From: Novosphingobium sp. Chol11
GTDB taxonomy: Bacteria > Pseudomonadota > Alphaproteobacteria > Sphingomonadales > Sphingomonadaceae
DNA: 33,394 bases
NCBI GenBank assembly: GCA_945906005.1
Contig: CAMDQY010000003.1
Coordinates: 1 to 33,394, forward strand
Reading direction: 5' to 3'
Below, in pieces: positions 7,977-16,412 of the stretch (positions within the stretch are counted from its first letter, which is position 1; every line of letters starts with the position of its first letter). The notes under the pieces are model-generated. The model had not been told where the DNA came from, did no database searches, and was given only the letters and a program-made list of their open reading frames with translations. A program made the position numbers and the translations under genes.

Positions 7977-8744
7977 TCAGCCCTGAACCGCGAAATTTCG
8001 CAGAATGCCGATCCCCTCGATTTCGAGTTCGACCACGTCGCCCGGAGCCATCGGTGCGACGCCGGGAACCGAGCCGGTGGTGATCACGTCGCCCGGCTCC
8101 AGCGTCAGCACATGCGAGATCATCGAGACCAGCCGGTCGTATTCGAACAGCTTGTCCGAGGTGGAGTGATCCTGCCGTGTTTCGCCGTTGGCGCGGAACT
8201 GGATGCGCAAGTCAGACGTGTCGAGGTCCGTCACGATGCAGGGGCCGAGCGGCGCGAACGTATCGAAGATCTTGCCGTCGAGGAACAGTTGCGACTGTTG
8301 GTAGGCGAGCATATCGGCCATGTCGCCTGCGGTAACATCGATGCAGCAGGTATAGCCGAACACATGATCCATCGCTTGCTCGGGCGAAACCTTGCGCGCG
8401 CGCTTGCCGATAACGATCGCGATCTCGGCCTCGTGGTTGACGGTGATACCCGGCGGCAGGACGATCTCGCCTTCCGGGTCCTGCACCGTGCTGGCGGGCT
8501 TGATCCAGTAATAGGGCCGCTCGGGCTCGGGTCCGCCCTGCATGTATACCCTATAGCCGGGGCCGATGGCGACGATCTTGCTTGGCATGACGGGCGCGAG
8601 CAACGAGACCGAAGCAAGCGCCACGGGCGGCGCGCTACTGGCTGAGAAGTTCGGAAAATCGCCGTCCAGCCCGTGAACCTCGCCGCCGCGCAGCTCCCCG
8701 TAACCGATGTAACCGGCGCGCTCATATCGGACGATTTTTGCCAT
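7977..8744 (-). CDS. Fumarylacetoacetate hydrolase (FAH) family protein
   Basis: A 255-residue FAH-superfamily protein. The core begins near residue 55 (PSKIVAIGPGY), and the metal-binding residues are in NHEAEIAIVIGK (two Glu) and in CCIDVTAGDMAD (Asp). The conserved Lys of 'LDGKIFDTFAPLGP' and the closing VELEIEGIGILRN are present. Family members cleave C-C bonds of acylpyruvates or beta-diketone-like acids, or isomerise or decarboxylate ring-cleavage products, with Mg or Mn. The usual 'TGTPAGVG' is altered here to TTGSVPGVAP, so the substrate may differ from typical members. The ATG at 8744 has AGGGAGAG upstream. It lies between the chimeric gene (86-base gap) and the amidohydrolase, all on the minus strand. 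Confidence 0.92.
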   Translation of the reverse strand: MAKIVRYERAGYIGYGELRGGEVHGLDGDFPNFSASSAPPVALASVSLLAPVMPSKIVAIGPGYRVYMQGGPEPERPYYWIKPASTVQDPEGEIVLPPGITVNHEAEIAIVIGKRARKVSPEQAMDHVFGYTCCIDVTAGDMADMLAYQQSQLFLDGKIFDTFAPLGPCIVTDLDTSDLRIQFRANGETRQDHSTSDKLFEYDRLVSMISHVLTLEPGDVITTGSVPGVAPMAPGDVVELEIEGIGILRNFAVQG

Positions 8745-8777
8745 TCACGCTCTCCCTTTGCGCCAGCCTAACGCACG

Positions 8778-8809
8778 AATGCCCGGCCTGCCAGAGCGGA
8801 CCGGGCGTT
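8778..8809 (-). terminator. Weak hairpin after the chimeric gene
   Basis: GCCCGG (8781-8786) and CCGGGC (8801-8806) can pair over a 14-base loop, with partial extension by AA/TT outside a mismatch. It lies just downstream of the chimeric gene's stop at 8831 and before the FAH-family gene at 8744. There is no U-run after it, so intrinsic termination is uncertain; it may only stabilise a processed mRNA end. Confidence 0.3.
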
Positions 8810-8830
8810 CCATGCCACGGGCCAGAGAGG

Positions 8831-10927
8831 TCAGAACGACACGGTCAGGTCCATGCCGTAAGAACGGGCAGGAATGTAATTGCCGCCAATGAAGATGTTG
8901 CTGATATTGAGCGCGGAGGAGAAGCGCTGCTTGTCGAACAGGTTGCGTGCCCAGACGGCAAGGTCAGCCTTGATGCCGCCCAGGTTCATCTCCTTCAGCG
9001 CGACGCGACCGTTCACAATCCAATATGATTCGGTGTAGAGCACGTCCGGAGCGATCTTGAATATCGCTGCATCCGGGTTGGTGTCCGCCTGGACCTTGTC
9101 GCGGAAGATGGCATCGGTGCGGAGCGACAGATAGGCATCGCCGAACAGCGGCTGCGTGTCATACTGGGCGAACACGGTGCCGGTCCACTTGGGCGTGGTC
9201 AGCCTGCCGTTATAGTTGCCATTGAATGCCGCAATGATTGCAGGGGGAACGCTATTGACCGTGACATGCGTGTAGGCGGCGTTTCCGCCGATCGTCAGCC
9301 CTTCAAAGGGAGCAGCCAAGGTTTCGAACTCGAGACCCCAAGACTCCTTGCCGCCGACGTCGAGCACGAACACACTGATGGAATCGCCGTTGCACGCTGG
9401 GTTCGAGGTTCGCGCGCAAATCTCCTTGAATGTTTCGGGAGCGGTCTGAACGCTGCTCGGTGATTGCAGATGCTTCACGTCGGCCCACCATGCGGTCAGG
9501 TTCTTGCGAAGCTTGTTGTTGAAGAATTCCCCCTTGATGCCCGCTTCGGCCGATTTCACGGTTTCCGGGTCGAATGGCAGGCTCGCTGAGGTTCCGCCCG
9601 ACACATAGGCAGTGGAATACTTGGCATAGAGCAGCACATCAGGGTTCAGCTTGAAGTTCACGCCAAACAGATAATTGAAACGCGTGTCCTTGTAGTTGGA
9701 TTCGGTGAGCGTCAGCGCAGTGGGAATCTTGCCGAACAGGAACGAACCGAACTTCTTGTCTTTGGTGAGACGACCGCCGACTACGACGTCGAGCTTGTCC
9801 GTGAGGTGGAACTCAAGCTGTGCGTATGCCGCTATCGAACGAGCGGCATTGTAATATTCACCGATATCCGATTGGCCGATCACGCCATTCGGAATGAACG
9901 CGAAACTTGTCGTGTTCTTCAGCCAATGTTCCGCGACGTGGTCCTTCGACTTGAACCACATGGCACCAAATGTTCCGGTGAGCAGGTCGGATTCGTAGTT
10001 TGCCTGAAGTTCGGCGCTCCACTGTTCCGAACGGCTCTGCGCGCCAGAAACGATGCCGACGAAGGGCTGGCCGACGAGGGGAGCAAAACGCTGCACGAAC
10101 GAGGGGATGGCAGCCTGCGCATCGGCAGGCGTGTTGATGCCGGGCGCGCGACCGATCGACGAGAACGCAATGAAGGTAGCGTAAGGAACGAGCGCCTGCT
10201 GCGTAAACGGCAGGCTCGACATGCCGTCAAGCGGCGAGGTCGCAAAGATGGTGGACTTGCGGTAGCCGAGTATCGACTTGATCGAAAGGTTGTCAGACGC
10301 GACGTAATTGGCCGTAAAGCTGTGCCCCTGGTGTTTCTGTTCGGTCGGAATCGACCAGGCGTTATGCTCGCCATTGGGTCGCTTGCCATTGTCGTCTTCA
10401 TCCACGACACCGTTCGAATCGGCCAGCGCGCCCAGGAAGGAGCCAAGCAGCGGCACCGAGCGGTTCAGCGTGACCAGCGAAACCGCCTCCGGCGTGTTCA
10501 GCGCATCGCCGCGGTCATATTTGTAAACAGCGCTGAAATCGCCCGATTCAAACTTGAGTGCGGCAAAGTACGTATCGACGTCCTTCGCGCCGAGGGTCTT
10601 TACCGATTTCGCGTTTCTGGCGACCGGCGCGTAGTTTGAGGCCAGCCGGTTCCATACCACGGGCGCGCCAAGGTTGTTGATGTCGCCGTCGCGCTGCTCA
10701 TGGACATAGCTGAAATAGGCGCTGAACGGCCCGATTTGCGGCGTATGGGCCGAAAGCCGCCAGCGCCAGTGATCCTGGTTGCCCATTGTCAGGCTGGCCT
10801 TCACACTGGCTTCGCCGGTCGGATCACTGGTCATGATGCTGACCGCTCCGGTCGTGGCATTGCGCCCGAAAAGGGTGCCCTGCGGCCCGCGCAGGACCTC
10901 AATTCGCGACACATCGGGCAGATCGAA
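8831..10927 (-). pseudogene. Truncated TonB-dependent receptor part of the chimera
   Basis: This is the receptor portion, about 698 codons, beginning at the junction near 10925-10933. It keeps the second half of the plug ([25 protein letters not shown]) and a long barrel rich in alternating aromatic beta strands, ending in a terminal Phe. No in-frame stop or shift occurs in it. The missing front (signal peptide, TonB box, early plug) is essential for export and energy coupling in this family. In an intact form it would import a scarce or bulky compound across the outer membrane, probably the cluster's substrate. Confidence 0.75.
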
Positions 10928-11662
10928 GATGTAGCGCCCGCCATTGGCGCTGATGGTCTGGCCGGTGATATAGCTGGCATCCTCGCTCGCAAGGAACAGG
11001 CAGGCAGCGGCGATTTCCTCTGGGCGGCCGATCCTCTTCATCGGCAGGAAGTTTTTCATCGCCTCGATGTCCATCGGCGCGGCGCGCAGCGCGGGCGTAT
11101 CGACGATACCGGGCGGCACCATGTTGAAGGTAACGCCGCTCGGCGCATATTCGTTTGCCAGAGCCTTGGTGAGGCCCAGCACGCCGCCCTTTGAGGCGAC
11201 ATAATGCGCCTGCGATGGCGATCCGTTCTGCACCGAGGAGGAGGTGATGTTGACCACGCGGCCCCACCCGGCCTCCAGCATGGCGGGCAGCATCTCGCGG
11301 ATGCACAGGTGCGGACCTTTCAGGTTGATCCGCATCATCATTTCCCACTGCTCGTCGGTGATCTCGAAATAGGGGACGAAGGGCGCGATCCCGGCATTGT
11401 TGACGAGGATCTGGATTTCGCCGAACGCTTCGCGGGTGTGCCCGGCGGCAGCGGCAATGGCAGCCGCATCGGCGCAATCCGCTTCGATAGCGATCGCCGT
11501 ATTGCCCGCAGCGGTGATCGTCGCCACCGTCTCGCGAACGCCCGCGCCGTTGATGTCCCATGCGCCGACGCTTGCGCCTTCACGTGCGAAGCGCTCGGCA
11601 ATGGCCCGCCCGATGCCCGAACCCGCGCCGGTTACGACCGCAACCTTGCCTGCAAGCTGCAC
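8831..11662 (-). CDS. In-frame chimera: short-chain dehydrogenase fused to an N-terminally truncated TonB-dependent receptor
   Basis: One open frame of 943 residues contains two unrelated proteins. The GTG at 11662 is chosen because AGGAG lies six bases upstream. Residues 1-245 are an apparently full [11 protein letters not shown] (11-18), NNAG (88-91), Ser141-143 with Tyr154 and Lys158, and the family's closing [14 protein letters not shown]. Residues 246-943 are a TonB-dependent outer-membrane receptor, entered inside the plug at [21 protein letters not shown]. The 22-strand-type barrel follows to a C-terminal aromatic (DLTVSF), as the BAM complex requires. The receptor has lost its signal peptide, TonB box and about the first 100 plug residues, so it cannot reach the outer membrane from this reading frame. 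The SDR half could still fold in the cytosol. Likely causes are an in-frame deletion joining neighbouring genes, or an assembly error. The receptor part is best read as a gene remnant. Confidence 0.9.
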   Translation of the reverse strand: MQLAGKVAVVTGAGSGIGRAIAERFAREGASVGAWDINGAGVRETVATITAAGNTAIAIEADCADAAAIAAAAGHTREAFGEIQILVNNAGIAPFVPYFEITDEQWEMMMRINLKGPHLCIREMLPAMLEAGWGRVVNITSSSVQNGSPSQAHYVASKGGVLGLTKALANEYAPSGVTFNMVPPGIVDTPALRAAPMDIEAMKNFLPMKRIGRPEEIAAACLFLASEDASYITGQTISANGGRYIFDLPDVSRIEVLRGPQGTLFGRNATTGAVSIMTSDPTGEASVKASLTMGNQDHWRWRLSAHTPQIGPFSAYFSYVHEQRDGDINNLGAPVVWNRLASNYAPVARNAKSVKTLGAKDVDTYFAALKFESGDFSAVYKYDRGDALNTPEAVSLVTLNRSVPLLGSFLGALADSNGVVDEDDNGKRPNGEHNAWSIPTEQKHQGHSFTANYVASDNLSIKSILGYRKSTIFATSPLDGMSSLPFTQQALVPYATFIAFSSIGRAPGINTPADAQAAIPSFVQRFAPLVGQPFVGIVSGAQSRSEQWSAELQANYESDLLTGTFGAMWFKSKDHVAEHWLKNTTSFAFIPNGVIGQSDIGEYYNAARSIAAYAQLEFHLTDKLDVVVGGRLTKDKKFGSFLFGKIPTALTLTESNYKDTRFNYLFGVNFKLNPDVLLYAKYSTAYVSGGTSASLPFDPETVKSAEAGIKGEFFNNKLRKNLTAWWADVKHLQSPSSVQTAPETFKEICARTSNPACNGDSISVFVLDVGGKESWGLEFETLAAPFEGLTIGGNAAYTHVTVNSVPPAIIAAFNGNYNGRLTTPKWTGTVFAQYDTQPLFGDAYLSLRTDAIFRDKVQADTNPDAAIFKIAPDVLYTESYWIVNGRVALKEMNLGGIKADLAVWARNLFDKQRFSSALNISNIFIGGNYIPARSYGMDLTVSF

Positions 11663-11806
11663 CTTGTTCTCCTGATCCCAACGACTGTCACCGGTAATAG
11701 CAATGCCGCTCGTTGTCGTCCGCACAAGGCGCAGCAGTATCATGGGAGCGATGGCTGGCCTTGCCGGACTCGACCTTGCAGCTTAGACCTTGCAACAGGA
11801 CGGGAG
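11663..11806. promoter_or_regulatory. Divergent intergenic region with 9-bp direct repeat
   Basis: These 144 bases separate the minus-strand chimera from the plus-strand SDR and must hold start signals for both. GACCTTGCA occurs twice, at 11772-11780 and 11786-11794, spaced 14 bases start to start, ending just before the AGGA that serves the SDR. No convincing -35/-10 pair was found. The repeat could be a regulator site or a small tandem duplication. Confidence 0.3.
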
Positions 11807-12604
11807 ATGACAAAGGCGATGAAGCACCAGGGCAGGGTTGCCATCATAACCGGCGCGGGTTCGGGCATCGGTCGGGCAACGGCGTTCGCTCTCGCACGCG
11901 ACAATGTCGCGATTGTTGCGGTCGGCCGCAGGGTCGAACCTCTCGAACAATTGCGCAACGATCTTGCCGACACGGTGCCGGTGGCTGTCGTGGCTGCCGA
12001 CGTGACCGACGACGATGCGCCTTCGCGCGCGGCCCAGACCGCCATCACCGACTTCGGTAGGCTCGACTATCTCGTCAACAATGCCGGCATGGGCAAACCG
12101 GCCCCGGTGGACGAAACCACCGACGAGGTGCTCGACTTGTTCCTCAACGTACACCTGCGGGCGCCATTCCGGTTCTGCCGCGAGGCATTGGGAGTGATGC
12201 AGGACGGCGGCGCAATCGTGAATATGGCCTCCAGCTTCGCGATGATCGGCGGCATGCGCGGCGGCGCCTATTCGGCTGCCAAGGGCGGGATTGTCGCCCT
12301 GACCAAGCACATGGCCGCACAATACGGGCAGCGCGGCATACGCACCAACGCCATCGCGCCGGGTGTGCTCGAAACCGACATGACCGCCTATGCCTGGAAC
12401 GCGCATGTCTTCCGGCGAATGAACATGGACATGACCCCGTTGAACCGCACCGGAACGGGAGAGGACGCCGCTGCGGCGATCCGTTTCCTGCTGTCCGACG
12501 AGGCGCGCTTCATCACCGGGCAGATACTGGCTATCGACGGCGGTTGGACCACGACCAAGTATCTTGCCGAATCGGTCGTGCTCGCCGGGTCGGATCAAGC
12601 CTGA
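11807..12604 (+). CDS. Short-chain dehydrogenase/reductase (SDR)
   Basis: A 265-residue classical SDR that interconverts an alcohol and a ketone with NAD(P). The dinucleotide site is TGAGSGIG (15-22), NNAG is at 91-94, and the catalytic Ser142/143, Tyr155 and Lys159 are in MASSF and AYSAAKGG. GRR at 40-42, after the second strand where NAD-specific enzymes carry an Asp, hints at NADP use (inference). The ATG at 11807 is chosen because AGGA lies six bases upstream; the frame is open further 5' but that part is antisense to the chimera. The gene overlaps the region where the next gene may start and opens a plus-strand block of seven genes. Oxidation of a P450-made alcohol is a reasonable role; the substrate is not known. 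Confidence 0.93.
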   Translation: MTKAMKHQGRVAIITGAGSGIGRATAFALARDNVAIVAVGRRVEPLEQLRNDLADTVPVAVVAADVTDDDAPSRAAQTAITDFGRLDYLVNNAGMGKPAPVDETTDEVLDLFLNVHLRAPFRFCREALGVMQDGGAIVNMASSFAMIGGMRGGAYSAAKGGIVALTKHMAAQYGQRGIRTNAIAPGVLETDMTAYAWNAHVFRRMNMDMTPLNRTGTGEDAAAAIRFLLSDEARFITGQILAIDGGWTTTKYLAESVVLAGSDQA

Positions 12605-12615
12605 GCCGTGTTGCG

Positions 12616-14244
12616 GTGAACTTGCCGCGCCTGGATATGCTTGGCTGGTCGCTACGCAGTGACGAGGGCTCGGCAAGGCTTTGGCGCGAGCAGGGTTGGT
12701 GGTGTGACGAGACGGCAGGCGATGTGGCACGAAACCTTGCGCGCGACGAGCCGGAGCGGGTTCTGATTGTCGATGGCGATGTGCGTGTAACCGCGTTGCA
12801 GTTGCTTTGCAGTGCCGATGCAATTGCGCAGCAGTTGCTCGCGCGAGGGATCGGGCCGGGCAAGGTGGTCTCGTTCATGCTGCCAAACTGGCACGAAGCG
12901 GCTGCGATCTATCTCGCGGCCACGCTAGCAGGTGCGGTCGCCCATCCGATCGTGCCGCAGCTTCGCGACAGCGAGGTCGCCTTCATGCTGGCCGACAGTG
13001 GCAGCCGCGTGCTGTTCGTGCCTGCAGAATTCCGGGGCTTCGATTATCGCGCAATGATGGTGCGAGTGAACGCCGGACTTTCCCGGTCTGTCGAAACCGT
13101 GGTGCTGCGCGGAGATCCGGGCGAACATGCACCGTTTTCCGCGCTACTTGAACCCGTCGCCCAGACTGCGCCGCTGCCACGCGTCGATCCTGACAGCATT
13201 AAGATGCTGATGTACACTTCAGGCACGACCGGGCGACCCAAGGGAGTGCTGCACAGCCACAATTCGCTCCATGCGCTGATCCGGCAGATCGAGCGGAACT
13301 GGCACGTCTCTCCCGGCGACCGCTTCATCGTCCCATCGCCGATCAGCCATATCGGCGGCTCGATCTATGCCTTTGAAATGCCGCTTCTGTGCGACACCTC
13401 TGCGGTGCTTCAAGAGCATTGGGAGGCCCCTGCCGCAGTCGCCTTGATCGACACTGAGCATTGCACCCACATGGCGGGCGCGACGCCGTTTCTCGATGGC
13501 CTGCTGGGTGCAGCGCAAGAGTCCGGAACGCGGCTGCCCAGCCTCAAGGTATTCATTTGCGGCGGAGCTTCGGTCCCGCCCGCGCTGGTCCGGCGGGCAC
13601 AAGCCAGCTTTGCGAAGGCAGCAGTTAGCCGTGTCTACGGCTCGACCGAGGTGCCAGTGCTGACAGTCGGTGCGCTAGAACCGGGCGAGGAGAACAAGGC
13701 CGCTGAGACCGATGGCCGGATCGGCATTGCCGAGGTCCGGCTTGTCGATGGCGAAGTGACCGCGCGCGGTGCGCAGATGCTGCGCGGTTATCTCCATGCC
13801 GAGGACGAGACGCAGGCATTCACCCCGGACGGTTTCTTCCGCATGGCCGATCTCGCCCGCGAGGAGCCGGGCGGCTATCTCGTCGTCACCGGCCGGGCCA
13901 AGGACATCATCATCAGGAACGGCGAGAACATTGCGCCCAAGGAGATCGAGGATATTCTGCTCGATCATCCTGCAATCGCCGACATTGCGATTGTCGGCCT
14001 GCCCGATGCCCGAACCGGCGAGCGGGCCTGCGCGGTGATCGTTCCATCGAAGGGTGCCGCGCCGGATTGTGCCGCTCTGGCCAACTTTCTGGGCGAGCGG
14101 GGCATTGCCAAATTCAAATGGCCCGAGCAGGTCGAACTGCGCAGCGAACTGCCGCGCAATGCCGCGGGCAAGGTGCTCAAGAATGTGCTGCAAGAGCAGT
14201 TCGAGCAAAGTGCGAAAAAGTGGGAACCGGTTTTTCGCAAATAG
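12616..14244 (+). CDS. AMP-forming acyl-CoA ligase (cyclohexanecarboxylate/FadK-like ANL enzyme)
   Basis: About 542 residues of the ANL superfamily. The motifs are YTSGTTGRPKG (about 200-210), VYGSTE, 'VTGRAKDIIIRNGENIAPKEIE' split as hinge and C-domain start, and a final lid with NAAGKVLK carrying the catalytic Lys. The start is unsure: GTG 12616 (11 bases after the SDR stop), TTG 12622 and ATG 12637 are all in frame and none has a clear ribosome site. The RLWREQGWWCDETAGD opening matches ligases for short or cyclic acids. The last ten residues (AKKWEPVFRK) are encoded by a palindromic repeat-like element at 14211-14239, so the tail is probably a late addition to the enzyme. It differs clearly from the acyl-CoA synthetase at 4969. 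Confidence 0.92.
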   Translation: MNLPRLDMLGWSLRSDEGSARLWREQGWWCDETAGDVARNLARDEPERVLIVDGDVRVTALQLLCSADAIAQQLLARGIGPGKVVSFMLPNWHEAAAIYLAATLAGAVAHPIVPQLRDSEVAFMLADSGSRVLFVPAEFRGFDYRAMMVRVNAGLSRSVETVVLRGDPGEHAPFSALLEPVAQTAPLPRVDPDSIKMLMYTSGTTGRPKGVLHSHNSLHALIRQIERNWHVSPGDRFIVPSPISHIGGSIYAFEMPLLCDTSAVLQEHWEAPAAVALIDTEHCTHMAGATPFLDGLLGAAQESGTRLPSLKVFICGGASVPPALVRRAQASFAKAAVSRVYGSTEVPVLTVGALEPGEENKAAETDGRIGIAEVRLVDGEVTARGAQMLRGYLHAEDETQAFTPDGFFRMADLAREEPGGYLVVTGRAKDIIIRNGENIAPKEIEDILLDHPAIADIAIVGLPDARTGERACAVIVPSKGAAPDCAALANFLGERGIAKFKWPEQVELRSELPRNAAGKVLKNVLQEQFEQSAKKWEPVFRK

Positions 14245-14303
14245 CGATGCGACCACAAATAGATTGAGCGGGCGAAGTGATTCAGATTCCACACAGCCCG
14301 CTC
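14211..14303. repeat. Palindromic repeat-like element at the ligase/dehydrogenase junction
   Basis: Two hairpins lie back to back. TGCGAAAAA (14211-14219) pairs perfectly with TTTTTCGCA (14231-14239) around an 11-base loop; GAGCGGGC (14266-14273) pairs perfectly with GCCCGCTC (14296-14303) around a 22-base loop. The first is inside the ligase coding end and supplies its C-terminal tail and stop. The second ends two bases before the AGGAGG of the next gene. The wording of both (GAAAAAGTGGGAACCGG and GATTCAG...CCCGCTCTAG) resembles repeats I recall at many gene ends in alphaproteobacteria; copy number in this genome cannot be seen here. It may act as a processing or partial termination site between the two genes. 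Confidence 0.6.
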
Positions 14304-14322
14304 TAGGAGGCGAGACACTGCG

Positions 14323-15468
14323 ATGAATTTCGATTGGACCGAGGAGGAGCAAGCCTTCCGCCAGCACCTGCGCGAATTCATCACGCGGAACGTGCCGCAA
14401 GACTGGGAGCGATTTGCCGAACATGGTCCGGGTTCTGCGGCGCTGACAGAGTTTGCCCGTGAATTTTGCGGCAAGCTCGCCCAGGACGATCTGCTGACCC
14501 CGCACTGGCCGGTCGAGATCGGTGGCCTCGGCCTCGATCCCTGGCACCAGACCATCCTTGCCGAGGAAATGTGGACGACGGGCGAGCCGCGCGGCGGCCA
14601 GTACATGAACGTCAACTGGATTGGCCCGACGCTGATGAAATTCGGCAGCGAGGAGCACAAGGCCCGCTACCTGCCGGGTATCACTTCGGGGCAGTCGCTA
14701 TGGTGCCAGGGCTTTTCCGAGCCGGGCTCGGGCTCCGATCTTGCCTCGTTGCGCACCAAAGCCGAGCCGGTCGGAGAGGTTTACCGCGTCAACGGGCAGA
14801 AGGTCTGGACCAGCTATGCGGGCCTTGCGGAAACCTGCTTCCTGCTGTGCCGCACCGGGGAAGACCGCAAGCGCGGCATCTCGATCCTGCTGGTGCCGAT
14901 GGACACGCCCGGCATTACCGTACGCGATATACCCTCGATCATCGGGCGCGGCGACATCCACGAGGTGTTTTTCGACGATGTCGAGGTGCCGCTTTCGGCC
15001 CGGCTTGGCGAGGAAGGGCAGGCCTGGGATATCATCGCCTATTCGCTCACCAACGAGCGGCTGGGCATTCCGCGCTATGCGCTGGCGCGTGCCGCGCTCG
15101 AACGCTCGGTCTCGATCCTGAGCGAACGCGGCGACTTTGCGGACGATGCCGTGAGGATCGAAGCTGCCTCGGTGGCATCGCTATGCGAGGCGGCCCGCTT
15201 GGCCAGCTATGCGCTCGTCGACCGGCGCGCCAAGGGTGAGACACTCGGCGCCGAGGCATCTTCTGCGCGCTTCGCCACGGTCATGGCAGAGCGGCGCGTT
15301 GCTGAATTCGTCACCGAGCACTTGCCCGAGGCGCTCGCCGATGCGCACCCTTATCTCAAGATGCACCACCAGCGCGGGATCGTTGCCGGAATCGCGGCGG
15401 GAGCGGCTGAAATCCAGCTCAACATCATCGCCAGCGACGTCCTCCAGCTTCCAAGGGAGCCGCGCTGA
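14323..15468 (+). CDS. Acyl-CoA dehydrogenase, large subunit of a heteromeric pair
   Basis: A 381-residue acyl-CoA dehydrogenase, FAD-dependent, that introduces a 2,3 double bond into an acyl-CoA. The N-terminal helical part (MNFDWTEEEQAFRQHLREF) and the middle-domain substrate/FAD motif FSEPGSGSDLASL are clear, with QKVWTSYAG after it. The last helical domain ends in AEIQLNIIASDVLQLPRE. What is missing is the 'RxQFG' motif of homomeric family members; the next gene has it. This complementary pattern, plus the 1-base overlap of the two genes, points to an alpha2beta2 enzyme as known for steroid side-chain dehydrogenases of actinobacteria. AGGAGG is at 14305-14310, twelve bases before the ATG, rather far, and next to the repeat element upstream. 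Confidence 0.93.
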   Translation: MNFDWTEEEQAFRQHLREFITRNVPQDWERFAEHGPGSAALTEFAREFCGKLAQDDLLTPHWPVEIGGLGLDPWHQTILAEEMWTTGEPRGGQYMNVNWIGPTLMKFGSEEHKARYLPGITSGQSLWCQGFSEPGSGSDLASLRTKAEPVGEVYRVNGQKVWTSYAGLAETCFLLCRTGEDRKRGISILLVPMDTPGITVRDIPSIIGRGDIHEVFFDDVEVPLSARLGEEGQAWDIIAYSLTNERLGIPRYALARAALERSVSILSERGDFADDAVRIEAASVASLCEAARLASYALVDRRAKGETLGAEASSARFATVMAERRVAEFVTEHLPEALADAHPYLKMHHQRGIVAGIAAGAAEIQLNIIASDVLQLPREPR

Positions 15469-16394
15469 TGGATCTTTCCCTCACCCAGGATCAGCGCGTT
15501 ATCCTCGATGCGCTCGATGCCATGTTGCGGCCATGGGAGAGCGCCCCCATCCACGATGCGCCGCTGTTTGCGAGCGACCACGCGCTCGATAGAGCGCTGG
15601 CAGATGCCGGGTTTCTCGAAGTGGCTAATGATCCCGAGCTTGGCACTGTCACCGCCGCGCTGGTGATCGAGCGGCTGGCGCGCCTGCCCTATGCGACCGA
15701 GGCGGCGGCGAGCGCGCTCGTTGGTCCGGTGCTTGGCGAAGAAACCGCCGGGCCGATGTGCCTCGTCGACGCCCGCCAATGGCGACGCCCGGTACGATAC
15801 CTGCGCGAGGGCGCGCGGGTCGTGTTACTGGAAGATCGGGGCGTTTCGGGATTTACCGCCAGTGCAACACAGTTCCGTGCGGAGCCGGAAGCGCTGTTCG
15901 CCTATCCGGTCGCCACATTGCATGGACTGCCCGAGGTGCGCGAACCGCTGACCATCGATCCAATGCAGCTTCGAGCGCGTTGGCAAGTCGGCCTCGCATC
16001 GGAATGCGCCGGGCTGCTGGCAGGCGCGCTTGCCAGCGTGGTTTCGCATGTATCGGACCGCAAGCAGTTCGGTCGGCCACTCGCGACCTTTCAGGCGCTG
16101 CGCCACCGTCTTGCCGAGGCGCAGGTGCGGATCAATGGCACCTACTGGCTGGCGATCAGGGCTGCGGCGGACTGCGATTCGGGCAATGCGGCACTGGCCG
16201 CGCTCCATGCCGCCGAAACCGCGCGCATCTGCACCTATGATTTCCATCAGTTCCTCGGGGCTATGGGCATGACATTGGAGCATCCGCTCCACCTGTGGAC
16301 CTACCGGCTGAAATTGCTGGCGGGCGAGCTTGGCGGCGTTTCGGGTCATGCCCGGTCAGTAGCCGACGCGTTGTGGGGGCCTGCCTCAGGCTGA
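15468..16394 (+). CDS. Acyl-CoA dehydrogenase, small subunit of a heteromeric pair
   Basis: A 308-residue acyl-CoA dehydrogenase-like protein, about 70 residues shorter than the usual family length. The N-terminal MDLSLTQDQR opening is typical. The middle domain is reduced and has no EP-x-GSD motif, but the C-terminal domain keeps SDRKQFGRPLATFQALRHRLAE (split here by eye) and GAMGMTLEHPLHLWTYR, the FAD- and dimer-contact region. It therefore cannot form a standard active site alone and should pair with the 381-residue protein whose stop overlaps this ATG by one base (TGATG at 15466-15470). The same complementary loss is seen in FadE-type heteromers. The role is joint dehydrogenation of a bulky acyl-CoA. 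The MaoC pair at 3916-4851 would act next. Confidence 0.9.
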   Translation: MDLSLTQDQRVILDALDAMLRPWESAPIHDAPLFASDHALDRALADAGFLEVANDPELGTVTAALVIERLARLPYATEAAASALVGPVLGEETAGPMCLVDARQWRRPVRYLREGARVVLLEDRGVSGFTASATQFRAEPEALFAYPVATLHGLPEVREPLTIDPMQLRARWQVGLASECAGLLAGALASVVSHVSDRKQFGRPLATFQALRHRLAEAQVRINGTYWLAIRAAADCDSGNAALAALHAAETARICTYDFHQFLGAMGMTLEHPLHLWTYRLKLLAGELGGVSGHARSVADALWGPASG

Positions 16395-16412
16395 ACGATC
16401 AGGAGATATTAA

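Noticed and set aside
9806-10639. Plus-strand open frame of 277 codons inside the receptor part
   Set aside because: Antisense shadow of the TonB-receptor barrel; Arg-rich, no motif, no ribosome site.
11204-11806. 5' extension of the plus-strand SDR
   Set aside because: The extension is antisense to the chimera's SDR half and unlike any SDR N terminus; ATG 11807 has its own AGGA.
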